In this document: positions 6,780 through 13,682 of the stretch, piece by piece
Numbering within the stretch: the first letter of the stretch is position 1
Layout of the letters: every line of letters begins with the position of its first letter
Origin: Pseudomonadota bacterium
Lineage (GTDB): Bacteria; Pseudomonadota; Alphaproteobacteria; Caulobacterales; Aquidulcibacteraceae
Length of the DNA stretch: 14,021 bases
Assembly: GCA_023461135.1 (NCBI GenBank)
Contig: JAEWNX010000353.1
Location: forward strand, 1-14,021
Reading direction: 5' to 3'
Program-made: the position numbers and the translations under genes
Notes under the pieces: model-generated
Seen by the model: the letters and a program-made list of their open reading frames with translations, nothing else
What the model was told of the DNA's origin: nothing
Databases searched by the model: none

Positions 6780-7532
6780 TTACTCGGCCGCGTCGCCCTC
6801 GACGTAGGCCGTGAGGTCTTCCGTTTGCGCCGGTTCCGGACCATGACGGCGCACCTCGACGCGTCCCACGCCATTGTCGGTCAACACGGTGATGGTGGTT
6901 TCACTGTCGGCCTGGAATGTGTACCGCGCGCCCTCCGGACGGACCTCCTCTTGCCCATCCCGCGCTTCGAGCGAGAACGTCGTGCTGCGTCCGCCGTCGC
7001 TCAACTCAATCTCCTGCGAGGCCGCCGCGCTCGCGAAATCGTAGGAGGTGTAGAGGAGATCACCGTCGGCGTCTTCGCTCACCACGATGGTGCGCCGTCC
7101 CGTAAAGCCCATCAGTCGCGTGCGCGGCAGCCAGCGGCAGGCGATTTCACGCGCGCCCAATCGCACCGATGTGTACGGCGTCGTATATGCCGCGCCAGGC
7201 GTTTCCAGCATGCCCGGATTGATCTGACGGATCGCGCCTGCTTCGACGCCGTTCTGCATCAGCGTCGTATAAACGCTGCCCGCCGCGCCTTCTTGGTCGC
7301 CGATAAGGTACTCGGTCCGCTGCATGATCGCGCCGCTCGGCTTTTCGTATTGCGCCACGCGCGCCGTCGTGCCGTCGCGCTCGAACACCAGGAGCACCGG
7401 CGCATCGATCGCATCGCAGATGAACCATGGGGGCGTGGCAGCCGTCTGCCCCGGTTCTGGCAAGGGCGGCGGCGGTTCCGCTTGTCCGCAAGCGGTCAGC
7501 AGAAAACCAAGCACGGCAGACGCGGCGCGCAT
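6780..7532 (-). CDS. Putative lipoprotein of unknown function
   Basis: The protein has 250 residues and I do not recognise a family. ATG 7532 was chosen because GGGAG lies six bases upstream and it yields a clean lipoprotein signal, MRAASAVLGFLLTAC, with the lipobox LTAC and lipidated cysteine C15. The longer frame from 7619 would bury this signal. After a proline-rich linker the mature part contains a stretch of beta-type sequence with repeated short polar and aromatic segments (for example FICDAIDAPVLLVFERDG and TRLMGFTGRRTIVVSEDADG), ending in an acidic tail. No enzyme motif is visible. It should sit in the periplasm anchored to a membrane. It lies alone between ligD and the crotonase gene with its own leader (88 bases), so it is probably transcribed separately. 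Origin and role are open. Confidence 0.8.
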   Translation of the reverse strand: MRAASAVLGFLLTACGQAEPPPPLPEPGQTAATPPWFICDAIDAPVLLVFERDGTTARVAQYEKPSGAIMQRTEYLIGDQEGAAGSVYTTLMQNGVEAGAIRQINPGMLETPGAAYTTPYTSVRLGAREIACRWLPRTRLMGFTGRRTIVVSEDADGDLLYTSYDFASAAASQEIELSDGGRSTTFSLEARDGQEEVRPEGARYTFQADSETTITVLTDNGVGRVEVRRHGPEPAQTEDLTAYVEGDAAE

Positions 7533-7546
7533 CAATGACTCCCACG

Positions 7547-7563
7547 GAACGCGTAGCACGTTC
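7547..7563. repeat. Inverted repeat GAACG-N7-CGTTC upstream of the lipoprotein gene
   Basis: The two five-base arms are perfect reverse complements and sit 15 bases before ATG 7532, overlapping where a promoter or leader would be. It could be an operator or an mRNA hairpin. It is not the alphaproteobacterial LexA box, which is a direct repeat GTTC-N7-GTTC. Symmetry alone is weak evidence. Confidence 0.3.
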
Positions 7564-7595
7564 TCAGAGCACATGCGATCAACCGGACAAATTTG

Positions 7596-7610
7596 CGGCG
7601 TCCAGCGCCG
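7596..7610 (-). terminator. Candidate terminator downstream of ligD
   Basis: On the minus strand CGGCG-CTGGA-CGCCG forms a five-pair stem beginning 10 bases past the ligD stop, followed by CAAATTT. The tail has only three Ts in a row, so it is a weak intrinsic terminator. Its place at the end of the ku-ligD pair is sensible. Confidence 0.22.
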
Positions 7611-7620
7611 GCGGTCCACA

Positions 7621-10086
7621 TTAGAGGCCCAGTTTGGCGCGCGTCGCTTTGGTGATTGTCACCCCGCATTTCGCATAGTCGTCCCACGGGTCGGCCTCAG
7701 CCAACCGCGCCGCCATATCCTTCAGCGTGAAGGCCGCCGCGGACGGCATCGTCTTCAGTTCCGTCCAGGTGACCGGCGTTGCGATCGTCGCCATGCCGCG
7801 CGCGCGCGGCGAGTACGGGCAGATCGCCGTCGATCCGCGATGATTGCGGAAGTAATCGATGAAGATGCGGCCCTTGCGCTGCGCTTTCGTCATTGTGGCG
7901 ACGAAGCGCTTGGGATCGAGCGCCGCAATTGTTTCCGCAACCTCCCCGGAAAAGCCTTTCACGTTCTCCCAGGAATGCTTGGGCTTCACATTCAACACGA
8001 TGTGAATGCCTTTGCCGCCGGTGAGCATGGCGAACGAGGGCAGGTCCGCGCTGTCCAGCAGCGCCTTGATGTCGAACGCCGCGCGCTTCACGACCTGGAA
8101 GTCGAGCGCCTCGTCCGGATCGAGATCGAACACCATGCGGTCGGGATGCTCGAGATTCTTGTTGCGTGAACCCCACAGGTGAAACTCGAGCGCACTGATC
8201 TGCGCGCACGACACCAGCGCCGTCGCATCGGGGATGGTGAGATAATCTTCCGGCTTGCCGTCACTCTCGGTGATCGGCGTCGTCTTGATCTCCTTCGGCA
8301 TGCCTTTCATCGCGTGCTTCTGGAAGAACGTCTGCTTGCCGACGCCGTCCGGCGCGCGCACGAGGCTGACGGGGCGGCCGTAAACATGCGGTCCCATGCG
8401 GTCGGACGCCATGTCGAGGTAGGCTGCGAGCTCCGCCTTTGTGACCCCGGCCTCGGGGAAAAGCACCTTGTCCGGATGGGTGAGCCGCACGCGCGTTTTC
8501 ATTGCTGGCGCCGCCAGTTCGCTCTGCACCTCTTTGGCGCTCTTATCGCCCCGCAGCCCCAGGAACACAGCGTGCCGCACAATCCCGTCCGGCGTCAGCT
8601 CGCCGTACTTGATCTGCGCCACCAGCTTCGGCTCGACCCATTTGGCGCCTTTCATCATCTCGCGCGGCACTTTCACGGCCGGCTTGGTGCGGCCCAGCTT
8701 TTCCAGCTCCGCGTGCAGCGAAGCCAACGTCTTGTTGTTGAACCCCGTGCCGACATTGCCGCGGTACACCAGCTCGCCGTTCTCATGGTCCGCCAGCATG
8801 AGCGATGCAAACGCGCGTCCCTTCAGCGATTGCTGATAGCCGATGATCACGAATTCCTGCTCGTTCACGAGCTTGACCTTCAGCCAATTCCTGGTGCGTC
8901 CGCCGATATAGCGGCTGTCAGCTTTCTTCGAGATCACGCCTTCGAGGCCCTGCTGGCGAAACGCCTCCAGGACGGCTTCGCCATTGCCTTCGAAATGTGG
9001 ACTGACGCGGATCGGCGCCTTGGCCTTGGCCAGCACTTTCTCCAGGCGCGCCTTGCGTTCCATCAGCGGCAGTTTGCGCAAATCCTTGGCGCCTTCGAAT
9101 AGGATGTCGAACGCGAAGTAGGACACGCCTTTCGCTACGCCGGCTTCCAACGAACGCTGCAGCGACGAGAAATCCGTCTTGCCGCTGGCGTGCGCGACGG
9201 CAACTTCGCCATCGAGCATGACGTCTTTCAAACCAAGCTTCGCCAGCGCGTCGGCGATGGTCTGAAAACGCCCCGTCCAGTCGAGCCCATTGCGCGTGTA
9301 GAGCCGCACCGCTTCGCCGGAAATTGAAGCCAACAGCCGATAGCCGTCATACTTGATCTCGTGAATCCAGTTGTCGCCTTTTGGAGCGTTCTCCTCGCGC
9401 GTCGCCAGCGCGGGCTCCACGAACTCCCATTTCGGCGGCTTGGCCGCACGCGGTTTCTGTTCGCCCTTGCGCGTCCACACGCGCGAACCGGCATTCGCAC
9501 GCACATCCTCGATCGTGCGCCCTGACACGATGCTGGTGTCATGCCGCGCGACCGGATCTTCCTTCCCAGCGAACGCATCCTTCGACTTGAACAAGAGCCA
9601 CGGATCGCCGCGTTCGCCTTCGCGCGGCTTGATCTTCACCAGATGAAATTCGCCCTTCAGCCGCTCGCCATCGAGGATGAACTTCAGCTCGCCCTTCTTC
9701 AGCGTCTCTTCCGGGTCCATCACCCACTTCACGGCGCCTGTGTCCCAGATAATCACCGCGCCCGCGCCATACTCGCCCTTCGGAATGACGCCCTCGAACG
9801 AGCCGTATTCGAGCGGATGGTTCTCCGTGCGCATCGCGAGGCGCTTCACCGCCGGGTCGTAGCTCGGCCCTTGCGGCACCGCCCAGCTCAGCAGCACGCC
9901 TTCGTGCTCAAGCCTGAAATCGTAGTGCAGACGCGTCGCCGCATGCTTTTGCACCACGAACATGCCGCCCGCGCTTTTCAGCCCGCCGCCGGCGGGCTCG
10001 TTCGTCTTCTTGAAATCGCGCTTGCGATTGTACTCGGCGAGATCGCCCGCGACCGCCTTTGGCGCCCCTGAAGCCTTACGCGCCAT
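7621..10086 (-). CDS. ligD: ATP-dependent DNA ligase D (PE-LIG-POL), NHEJ repair
   Basis: The protein has 821 residues with all three LigD domains, in the Pseudomonas order. The phosphoesterase domain (about 40-190) keeps H48, H54, D56 and H90, the known metal and catalytic set. The ligase domain (about 220-520) has the adenylated lysine K245 in KYDG, DGE at 292-294, EGVISKK at 382-388 and WLKVKL at 401-406. The primase-polymerase domain (about 535-815) has DLD at 654-656 and a third aspartate, D744, plus LTGGKGIHI. It would process and seal double-strand break ends with Ku at the nucleoid. ATG 10086 starts 15 bases after the ku stop, with no strong Shine-Dalgarno, so translation probably depends on the ku-ligD mRNA. 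Nothing is truncated or missing. The call is very secure. Confidence 0.98.
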   Translation of the reverse strand: MARKASGAPKAVAGDLAEYNRKRDFKKTNEPAGGGLKSAGGMFVVQKHAATRLHYDFRLEHEGVLLSWAVPQGPSYDPAVKRLAMRTENHPLEYGSFEGVIPKGEYGAGAVIIWDTGAVKWVMDPEETLKKGELKFILDGERLKGEFHLVKIKPREGERGDPWLLFKSKDAFAGKEDPVARHDTSIVSGRTIEDVRANAGSRVWTRKGEQKPRAAKPPKWEFVEPALATREENAPKGDNWIHEIKYDGYRLLASISGEAVRLYTRNGLDWTGRFQTIADALAKLGLKDVMLDGEVAVAHASGKTDFSSLQRSLEAGVAKGVSYFAFDILFEGAKDLRKLPLMERKARLEKVLAKAKAPIRVSPHFEGNGEAVLEAFRQQGLEGVISKKADSRYIGGRTRNWLKVKLVNEQEFVIIGYQQSLKGRAFASLMLADHENGELVYRGNVGTGFNNKTLASLHAELEKLGRTKPAVKVPREMMKGAKWVEPKLVAQIKYGELTPDGIVRHAVFLGLRGDKSAKEVQSELAAPAMKTRVRLTHPDKVLFPEAGVTKAELAAYLDMASDRMGPHVYGRPVSLVRAPDGVGKQTFFQKHAMKGMPKEIKTTPITESDGKPEDYLTIPDATALVSCAQISALEFHLWGSRNKNLEHPDRMVFDLDPDEALDFQVVKRAAFDIKALLDSADLPSFAMLTGGKGIHIVLNVKPKHSWENVKGFSGEVAETIAALDPKRFVATMTKAQRKGRIFIDYFRNHRGSTAICPYSPRARGMATIATPVTWTELKTMPSAAAFTLKDMAARLAEADPWDDYAKCGVTITKATRAKLGL

Positions 10087-10101
10087 CGCCGTGCATTGCG
10101 C

Positions 10102-11010
10102 TTACTTCTTCGCGCGCTTTTTCGCCGGCGCCTTCGCGCGCGGTGACCGCACGGTTTCGGCCGCGGCTTTCTGCTTCGCGGGAGCTTTTTTCGCCTTCGG
10201 CTCGACGATCTCGGCCTTCTTCGACAGCGACTTCTTCAGCGCATCGACAAGGGAGACGACGTTGTCGCCGTAATCGACCGACGGCTCTTCCTGATCTTCC
10301 AGCACCAGTTCGCCGTGGCGCTCAATCTTCTTCTTTACCAGGCGCTCGAGCGCAATCGCGTATTCGTCCTCAAACTTGGTGGGATCAAACTTGGCTTTCT
10401 TGCGCGCGATAAGCTCTTCAGCAAGATCGACCAGGTCTTGGTCCAGCTTGCCGGTGGGCAGGTCGTCGAAAAAGTTCTTCGCGGCGCGCACTTCCTCGGC
10501 ATAGTGCACCGTCTCGACCACGAGCCCGTCTTCATACGGCTTCACCGCCGCGATGTACGAGCGCCCGCGCATCGTGATCTGGCCGAGGCCGACTGTCTTC
10601 GTGTTGCGCAACGCATCGCGCACGACGCGATAGGGCTCGTCCGCCAGCTTGCCATCGGGCAGGGCGTAGTACGGCTTGTCGAAATAAATCGGGTCGATCG
10701 TGTCGGCCGGCGCGAACTGGATCATGTCCAACGTTTTCTTGGACTCGACCTTCAGCGCGTCGAACTCCTCGTCCGAGAAAAGCACGTAGCGGCCCTTCGA
10801 GTATTCGTAGCCTTTGACGATCTCGTCCTTGTCCACGGCGCCAACGCCCGGCGCGACCTTTTCGTAGCGGATGCGCTGCTTGGAAGGTTCGTGAATCTGG
10901 TTGAACGAAATCTTCTCGCGCGCGTCGAGCGCGGAATAGAGCTTCACCGGCAGCGCCACCAAGGCGAGCCGGATTTGCCCAGTCCATATGGGACGAGCTG
11001 GAGGCGCCAT
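10102..11010 (-). CDS. ku: Non-homologous end joining protein Ku
   Basis: The protein has 302 residues. The Ku core covers about residues 5-255, with RPIWTGQIRLALVALPVKLY at the start, SFNQIHEPSKQRIRYEKV (35-52), the DTIDPIYFDKPYYALPDG block and NVVSLVDALKKSL (250-262). A 40-residue lysine- and alanine-rich tail follows (PKAKKAPAKQKAAA, ending KKRAKK), as in other bacterial Ku proteins where the tail aids DNA binding and LigD contact. Ku forms a homodimeric ring on broken ends and recruits LigD, encoded 15 bases downstream. I chose ATG 11010 because it opens the conserved core; the TTG at 11076 would add 22 residues unlike the family. No good Shine-Dalgarno precedes it, and an EcfG-type promoter lies so close that the mRNA may be leaderless. 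Confidence 0.97.
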   Translation of the reverse strand: MAPPARPIWTGQIRLALVALPVKLYSALDAREKISFNQIHEPSKQRIRYEKVAPGVGAVDKDEIVKGYEYSKGRYVLFSDEEFDALKVESKKTLDMIQFAPADTIDPIYFDKPYYALPDGKLADEPYRVVRDALRNTKTVGLGQITMRGRSYIAAVKPYEDGLVVETVHYAEEVRAAKNFFDDLPTGKLDQDLVDLAEELIARKKAKFDPTKFEDEYAIALERLVKKKIERHGELVLEDQEEPSVDYGDNVVSLVDALKKSLSKKAEIVEPKAKKAPAKQKAAAETVRSPRAKAPAKKRAKK

Positions 11011-11018
11011 AACCCTAA

Positions 11019-11044
11019 AACACCCTGACGAGACCCGACGTTCC
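11019..11044 (-). promoter_or_regulatory. Candidate EcfG (general stress sigma factor) promoter for ku-ligD
   Basis: On the minus strand GGAAC (11044-11040) is followed after 17 bases by TGTT (11022-11019). This matches the alphaproteobacterial EcfG/RpoE2 pattern, GGAAC then about 16-17 bases then a C/T-GTT box. The start of transcription would fall at or next to ATG 11010. In Sinorhizobium meliloti, NHEJ genes are known to depend on RpoE2, so the position is biologically sensible. No other gene start in the window shows this pattern on its own strand. Confidence 0.5.
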
Positions 11045-11097
11045 TTTACCGTAACATTTTCGGGGAACCGCCACAACGCGCGTGGTTAGCGTTTACC

Positions 11098-11997
11098 TTA
11101 CTTTGCGACGACCTTCGTCCTCCGCGAAACATCGCTGCGGCCAGCGCCGTAAGTCGCGCGTACCGCGTCGACAAACGCGCCCGAGGGCGCACGCAGACGA
11201 TCAGAAAACACCAGCCCCACCTCGCGGCTCAGCTCAAAGCCAGTGAGCTTCACCGCCGCCAAACCAGCCCGCCTGAAGCTGGACGGCGCGACCGTAACGC
11301 CCAGCCCGGCCGCCACCATGCTCATGGCTCGATCGTCGCTCAGCGTGCGCAGGCTGAAGAAGGGGCGTACGTCGCGCGTTGTGAAGTAGCGGCTGATCTC
11401 AGGCAGCCCCTCGCACTGCCGGCGCACGATCATCGTCTCGCCCGCCAGCTCGCCGCCTTCGATGGACTCCACCCCCGACAGTTTGTGGTCGGCGCCGACG
11501 AACAACACATAAGGTTCGGTGCGCAGCTTCTCCTGCGCAAAGCTTTCGAGCCCTGGCCTGAGGATCGTAATCGCCGCGTCGAGGCGCCCATCCGAGAGCC
11601 GGTTGGCGATGTCTCGCTCGGTAGAGTCGAGGATCTCCAACGCTTCGCCGCCCGCATTCTTGGCGTGATGCGCCACCACGCGTTCAAGATCGCGCGCGGG
11701 AATGGTTGAGAGGACGCCGGCGCGCATGCGCCTCAGCTGCGGCACTTCGGACACCTCGCGCAGCGCCGCCTCGTATTCCTGCGCGATGCGCCGCGCGTGA
11801 ACCAGAAACCGGCTCCCCGCCGGCGTTAACGAAACCCGCCGTGTCGTGCGCTCGAACAGCCGCGCGCCGACCTGCTCCTCCAGCTTGGCGATGCCGACCG
11901 AGAGCGTGGGCTGGGTGACGTTGGTCTTGGCCGCCGCCTTGGAGAACGAGCCCAACTCGGCCACCGCCAGAAAGTAGCGCAGCAGATAGCGATCCAT
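11098..11997 (-). CDS. LysR family transcriptional regulator
   Basis: The protein has 299 residues, normal for the family. The N-terminal winged helix-turn-helix is clear: LGSFSKAAAKTNVTQPTLS (15-33), then KLEEQVGARLFERTTRRVSLTPAG (38-61). The rest is the two-lobed effector-binding domain, including LDAAITILRPG and MVAAGLGVTVAPSS. The ligand cannot be read from sequence. ATG 11997 is the first possible start, since an in-frame TAG lies nine bases upstream, and no Shine-Dalgarno is present, which suggests a leaderless mRNA. It is divergent from the liu operon across a 100-base gap with LysR-type palindromes, so it is a good candidate regulator of leucine degradation and of itself. Known liu regulators in other proteobacteria are often MerR-type, so this is inference. 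Ku starts 87 bases downstream on the same strand. Confidence 0.95.
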   Translation of the reverse strand: MDRYLLRYFLAVAELGSFSKAAAKTNVTQPTLSVGIAKLEEQVGARLFERTTRRVSLTPAGSRFLVHARRIAQEYEAALREVSEVPQLRRMRAGVLSTIPARDLERVVAHHAKNAGGEALEILDSTERDIANRLSDGRLDAAITILRPGLESFAQEKLRTEPYVLFVGADHKLSGVESIEGGELAGETMIVRRQCEGLPEISRYFTTRDVRPFFSLRTLSDDRAMSMVAAGLGVTVAPSSFRRAGLAAVKLTGFELSREVGLVFSDRLRAPSGAFVDAVRATYGAGRSDVSRRTKVVAK

Positions 11998-12009
11998 AGA
12001 CCATATCTA
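11997..12009. promoter_or_regulatory. LysR-type T-N11-A operator candidate at the lysR start
   Basis: TAGACCATATCTA fits the T-N11-A rule. With one more base on each side it becomes ATAGA-N5-TCTAT, with perfect five-base arms. It overlaps the lysR start codon and the proposed -10, so binding here would be expected to repress lysR, as in typical LysR autoregulation. Confidence 0.45.
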
Positions 12010-12032
12010 TCAGTTTTGTTCGCAACGTTCAA
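12004..12032 (-). promoter_or_regulatory. Candidate lysR promoter
   Basis: On the minus strand TTGAAC (12032-12027) is followed after exactly 17 bases by TAGATA (12009-12004), which is seven bases before the A of the lysR ATG. Transcription would therefore start at or very near the start codon, which agrees with the lack of a Shine-Dalgarno. The hexamers match the housekeeping consensus only four of six and three of six. Confidence 0.3.
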
Positions 12033-12038
12033 TTTCTA

Positions 12039-12051
12039 TTGGCGCGGCAAA
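12039..12051. promoter_or_regulatory. Second T-N11-A / near-palindromic site in the lysR-liuA gap
   Basis: TTGGCGCGGCAAA obeys T-N11-A, and its first 12 bases are palindromic in 10 of 12 positions. Its centre (12045) lies 42 bases, about four helical turns, from the centre of the site at the lysR start (12003), so both could be bound on one DNA face. It is 47 bases upstream of the liuA start. The AT-rich stretch 12049-12064 between it and liuA may hold the liu promoter. Confidence 0.3.
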
Positions 12052-12097
12052 TCAATTAAATAATCCGGCTCACACGTAGAAGGGTCGGGAGGCCCCT

Positions 12098-13261
12098 ATG
12101 AGCGATTCCTATCAACTCGATTTCCAGCTTGGCGAAACCGCCGATGCGATCCGCGAGACGACGCGCCGCTACGCTTCGGAGCGCATCGCGCCCATGGCCG
12201 CCGAGATCGACGAGACAAACAAATTCCCGCGCGAGCTTTGGCCCGAGATGGGCGAGCTTGGCCTGCACGGCATCACCGTCGCCGAAGAGGATGGCGGCCT
12301 AGGCCTCGGCTACCTCGAACACGTCGTCGCGATGGAGGAGGTGAGCCGCGCCAGCGCCTCGATCGGCCTCAGCTACGGCGCGCACTCCAATCTCTGCATC
12401 AACCAGATCCGCCGCTGGGCGACGAAGGAGCAGAAGCAGAGATATCTCCCCAAGCTCATCAGCGGCGAACACATCGGCTCGCTCGCCATGAGCGAAGCGG
12501 GCGCAGGCTCCGATGTCGTCGGCATGAAATTGCGCGCGGAGAAGAAGGGCGACCGCTACGTGCTCAACGGCACGAAGTTCTGGATCACCAACGCGCCCGA
12601 AGCCAACACGCTCGTCGTCTACGCCAAGACCGAACCCGGCGCGGGCTCCGGCGGCATCACCGCCTTCATCATCGAACGCGGCTGGAAAGGCTTCAGCACC
12701 GGCCAGAAGCTCGACAAAATGGGCATGCGCGGCTCGGATACCGGCGAACTCGTGTTCGAAGATTGCGAAGTGCCGGAAGAGAACGTCATGGGCGGCCTCA
12801 ACCGCGGCGTCGCCGTGCTGATGAGCGGCCTCGACTACGAACGCGCCGTGCTCGCCGCCGGCCCGCTCGGCATCATGCAAGCGTGCCTCGATGTCGTGCT
12901 GCCCTACGTCCGCGAGCGCAAACAATTCGGCAAGCCGATCGGCTCGTTCCAGCTCATCCAGGCCAAGGTCGCCGACATGATTGTCGCGCTCAACGCCTCG
13001 CGCGCCTACGTCTACGCCGTCGCGCGCGCCTGCGACGCTGGCAAGACAACACGCCACGACGCCGCCGGCGCCATCATGTTCGCCTCCGAAAACGCCGTGC
13101 GCACCGGCCTCGAAGCCATCCAAGCCCTCGGCGGCGCGGGCTACACCAAAGACTTCCCCGTTGAGCGCTTCCTGCGCGACGCTAAGCTCTACGACATCGG
13201 CGCCGGCACCAACGAAGTCCGGCGTTTTCTGATCGGCCGGGAGATCATTGGTGGCGGATGA
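12098..13261 (+). CDS. liuA: Isovaleryl-CoA dehydrogenase (acyl-CoA dehydrogenase family)
   Basis: The protein has 387 residues. It would oxidise isovaleryl-CoA to 3-methylcrotonyl-CoA in leucine breakdown, using FAD and passing electrons to ETF, in the cytosol. The family blocks are present: [10 protein letters not shown] (130-139), WITNAPEAN (162-170) and the C-terminal [19 protein letters not shown]. The subfamily call rests on the catalytic base. E248 lies in [16 protein letters not shown] (243-258), the position used by isovaleryl-CoA dehydrogenase, while the site used by medium-chain enzymes reads IGAGTNE, with glycine instead of glutamate. ATG 12098 has a strong GGGAGG five bases upstream. 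The next genes follow by overlap or abutment, ending in the carboxylase that uses its product, which confirms the liu assignment. It diverges from the LysR gene. Confidence 0.95.
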   Translation: MSDSYQLDFQLGETADAIRETTRRYASERIAPMAAEIDETNKFPRELWPEMGELGLHGITVAEEDGGLGLGYLEHVVAMEEVSRASASIGLSYGAHSNLCINQIRRWATKEQKQRYLPKLISGEHIGSLAMSEAGAGSDVVGMKLRAEKKGDRYVLNGTKFWITNAPEANTLVVYAKTEPGAGSGGITAFIIERGWKGFSTGQKLDKMGMRGSDTGELVFEDCEVPEENVMGGLNRGVAVLMSGLDYERAVLAAGPLGIMQACLDVVLPYVRERKQFGKPIGSFQLIQAKVADMIVALNASRAYVYAVARACDAGKTTRHDAAGAIMFASENAVRTGLEAIQALGGAGYTKDFPVERFLRDAKLYDIGAGTNEVRRFLIGREIIGGG

Positions 13262-13682
13262 ACTGTCGGAGGCGATCCACGATCAAGTGCAATCGCTTAG
13301 CGCCGAAGGCGATGCACACGCAGAACGAGGTGAACACGACGCCGCGCTAGCGAAGTACGCGGCCGCGCTTCGACTTTTGCCAGAGCCCTGGCAGGAGTGG
13401 GAGGCCACAACATGGCTGCTCGCCGCAGTCGGTGACACACATTTCGCCGCCCAGAGATTTCAAGCGGCTCGAGACGCGTTGAGCGACGCCATGCATTGCC
13501 CTGGTGCGATCGGGAATCCGTTCATACACTTCCGCCTAGGCCAAGCCTGTTTCGAGCTTGGCGAATCTGATCGTGCGGCCGACGAATTGATGCGCGCGTA
13601 CATGGGCGCCGGCGAAGAGATCTTCCAGTCTGACGATCCGAAGTATCTCTCTTTCCTAAAGACGCGGGCTAAGATCGATTAA
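13251..13682 (+). CDS. Small tetratricopeptide-repeat protein
   Basis: The protein has 143 residues and probably three TPR-like helical pairs: about 14-46 ([19 protein letters not shown]), 52-84 ([20 protein letters not shown]) and 91-123 ([20 protein letters not shown]). It ends in a conserved-looking tail with [10 protein letters not shown]. TPRs bind other proteins; no enzyme motif, signal or membrane segment is visible. GTG 13251 was chosen because GGGAG lies seven bases before it; the TTG one codon upstream is less well spaced. It overlaps liuA by 11 bases and its TAA abuts the ATG of liuB. Codon use is visibly less GC-rich at third positions than in liuA (for example CTT, CGA, CAA, CTA), suggesting later arrival. 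To my knowledge such proteins also occur beside polymorphic-toxin or secretion loci, but none is here. Confidence 0.82.
   Translation: MADELSEAIHDQVQSLSAEGDAHAERGEHDAALAKYAAALRLLPEPWQEWEATTWLLAAVGDTHFAAQRFQAARDALSDAMHCPGAIGNPFIHFRLGQACFELGESDRAADELMRAYMGAGEEIFQSDDPKYLSFLKTRAKID

Noticed and set aside
5982..7538. A 518-codon open frame on the plus strand across the crotonase and lipoprotein genes
   Set aside because: It is antisense to two well-supported minus-strand genes, its product is rich in R, A and H with no recognisable domain, and such shadows are common in GC-rich DNA.
7547..7563. LexA (SOS) box upstream of the lipoprotein gene
   Set aside because: The alphaproteobacterial box is a direct repeat GTTC-N7-GTTC. 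Here the half-sites are inverted with nine bases between GAAC and GTTC.
8179..9102. A 307-codon plus-strand open frame inside ligD
   Set aside because: It is antisense to the middle of a full-length three-domain LigD and shows no domain of its own.
11045..11070. SOS-like GTTC pair upstream of ku
   Set aside because: The second element reads GTTA and the spacing is nine bases rather than seven, so it does not fit the box.
11071..11085. Terminator hairpin CCAC-N7-GTGG after lysR
   Set aside because: The stem has four pairs and no T-run follows; chance is likely in this composition.
12049..12066. CtrA-type TTAA-N7-TTAA site before liuA
   Set aside because: Only one TTAA half-site is present at the AT-rich stretch; the second is missing.
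12238..13164. Long overlapping frames on both strands within liuA
   Set aside because: liuA is clear by motif and by operon position. The plus-strand frame shift product is almost all arginine, and the minus-strand one has no domain.
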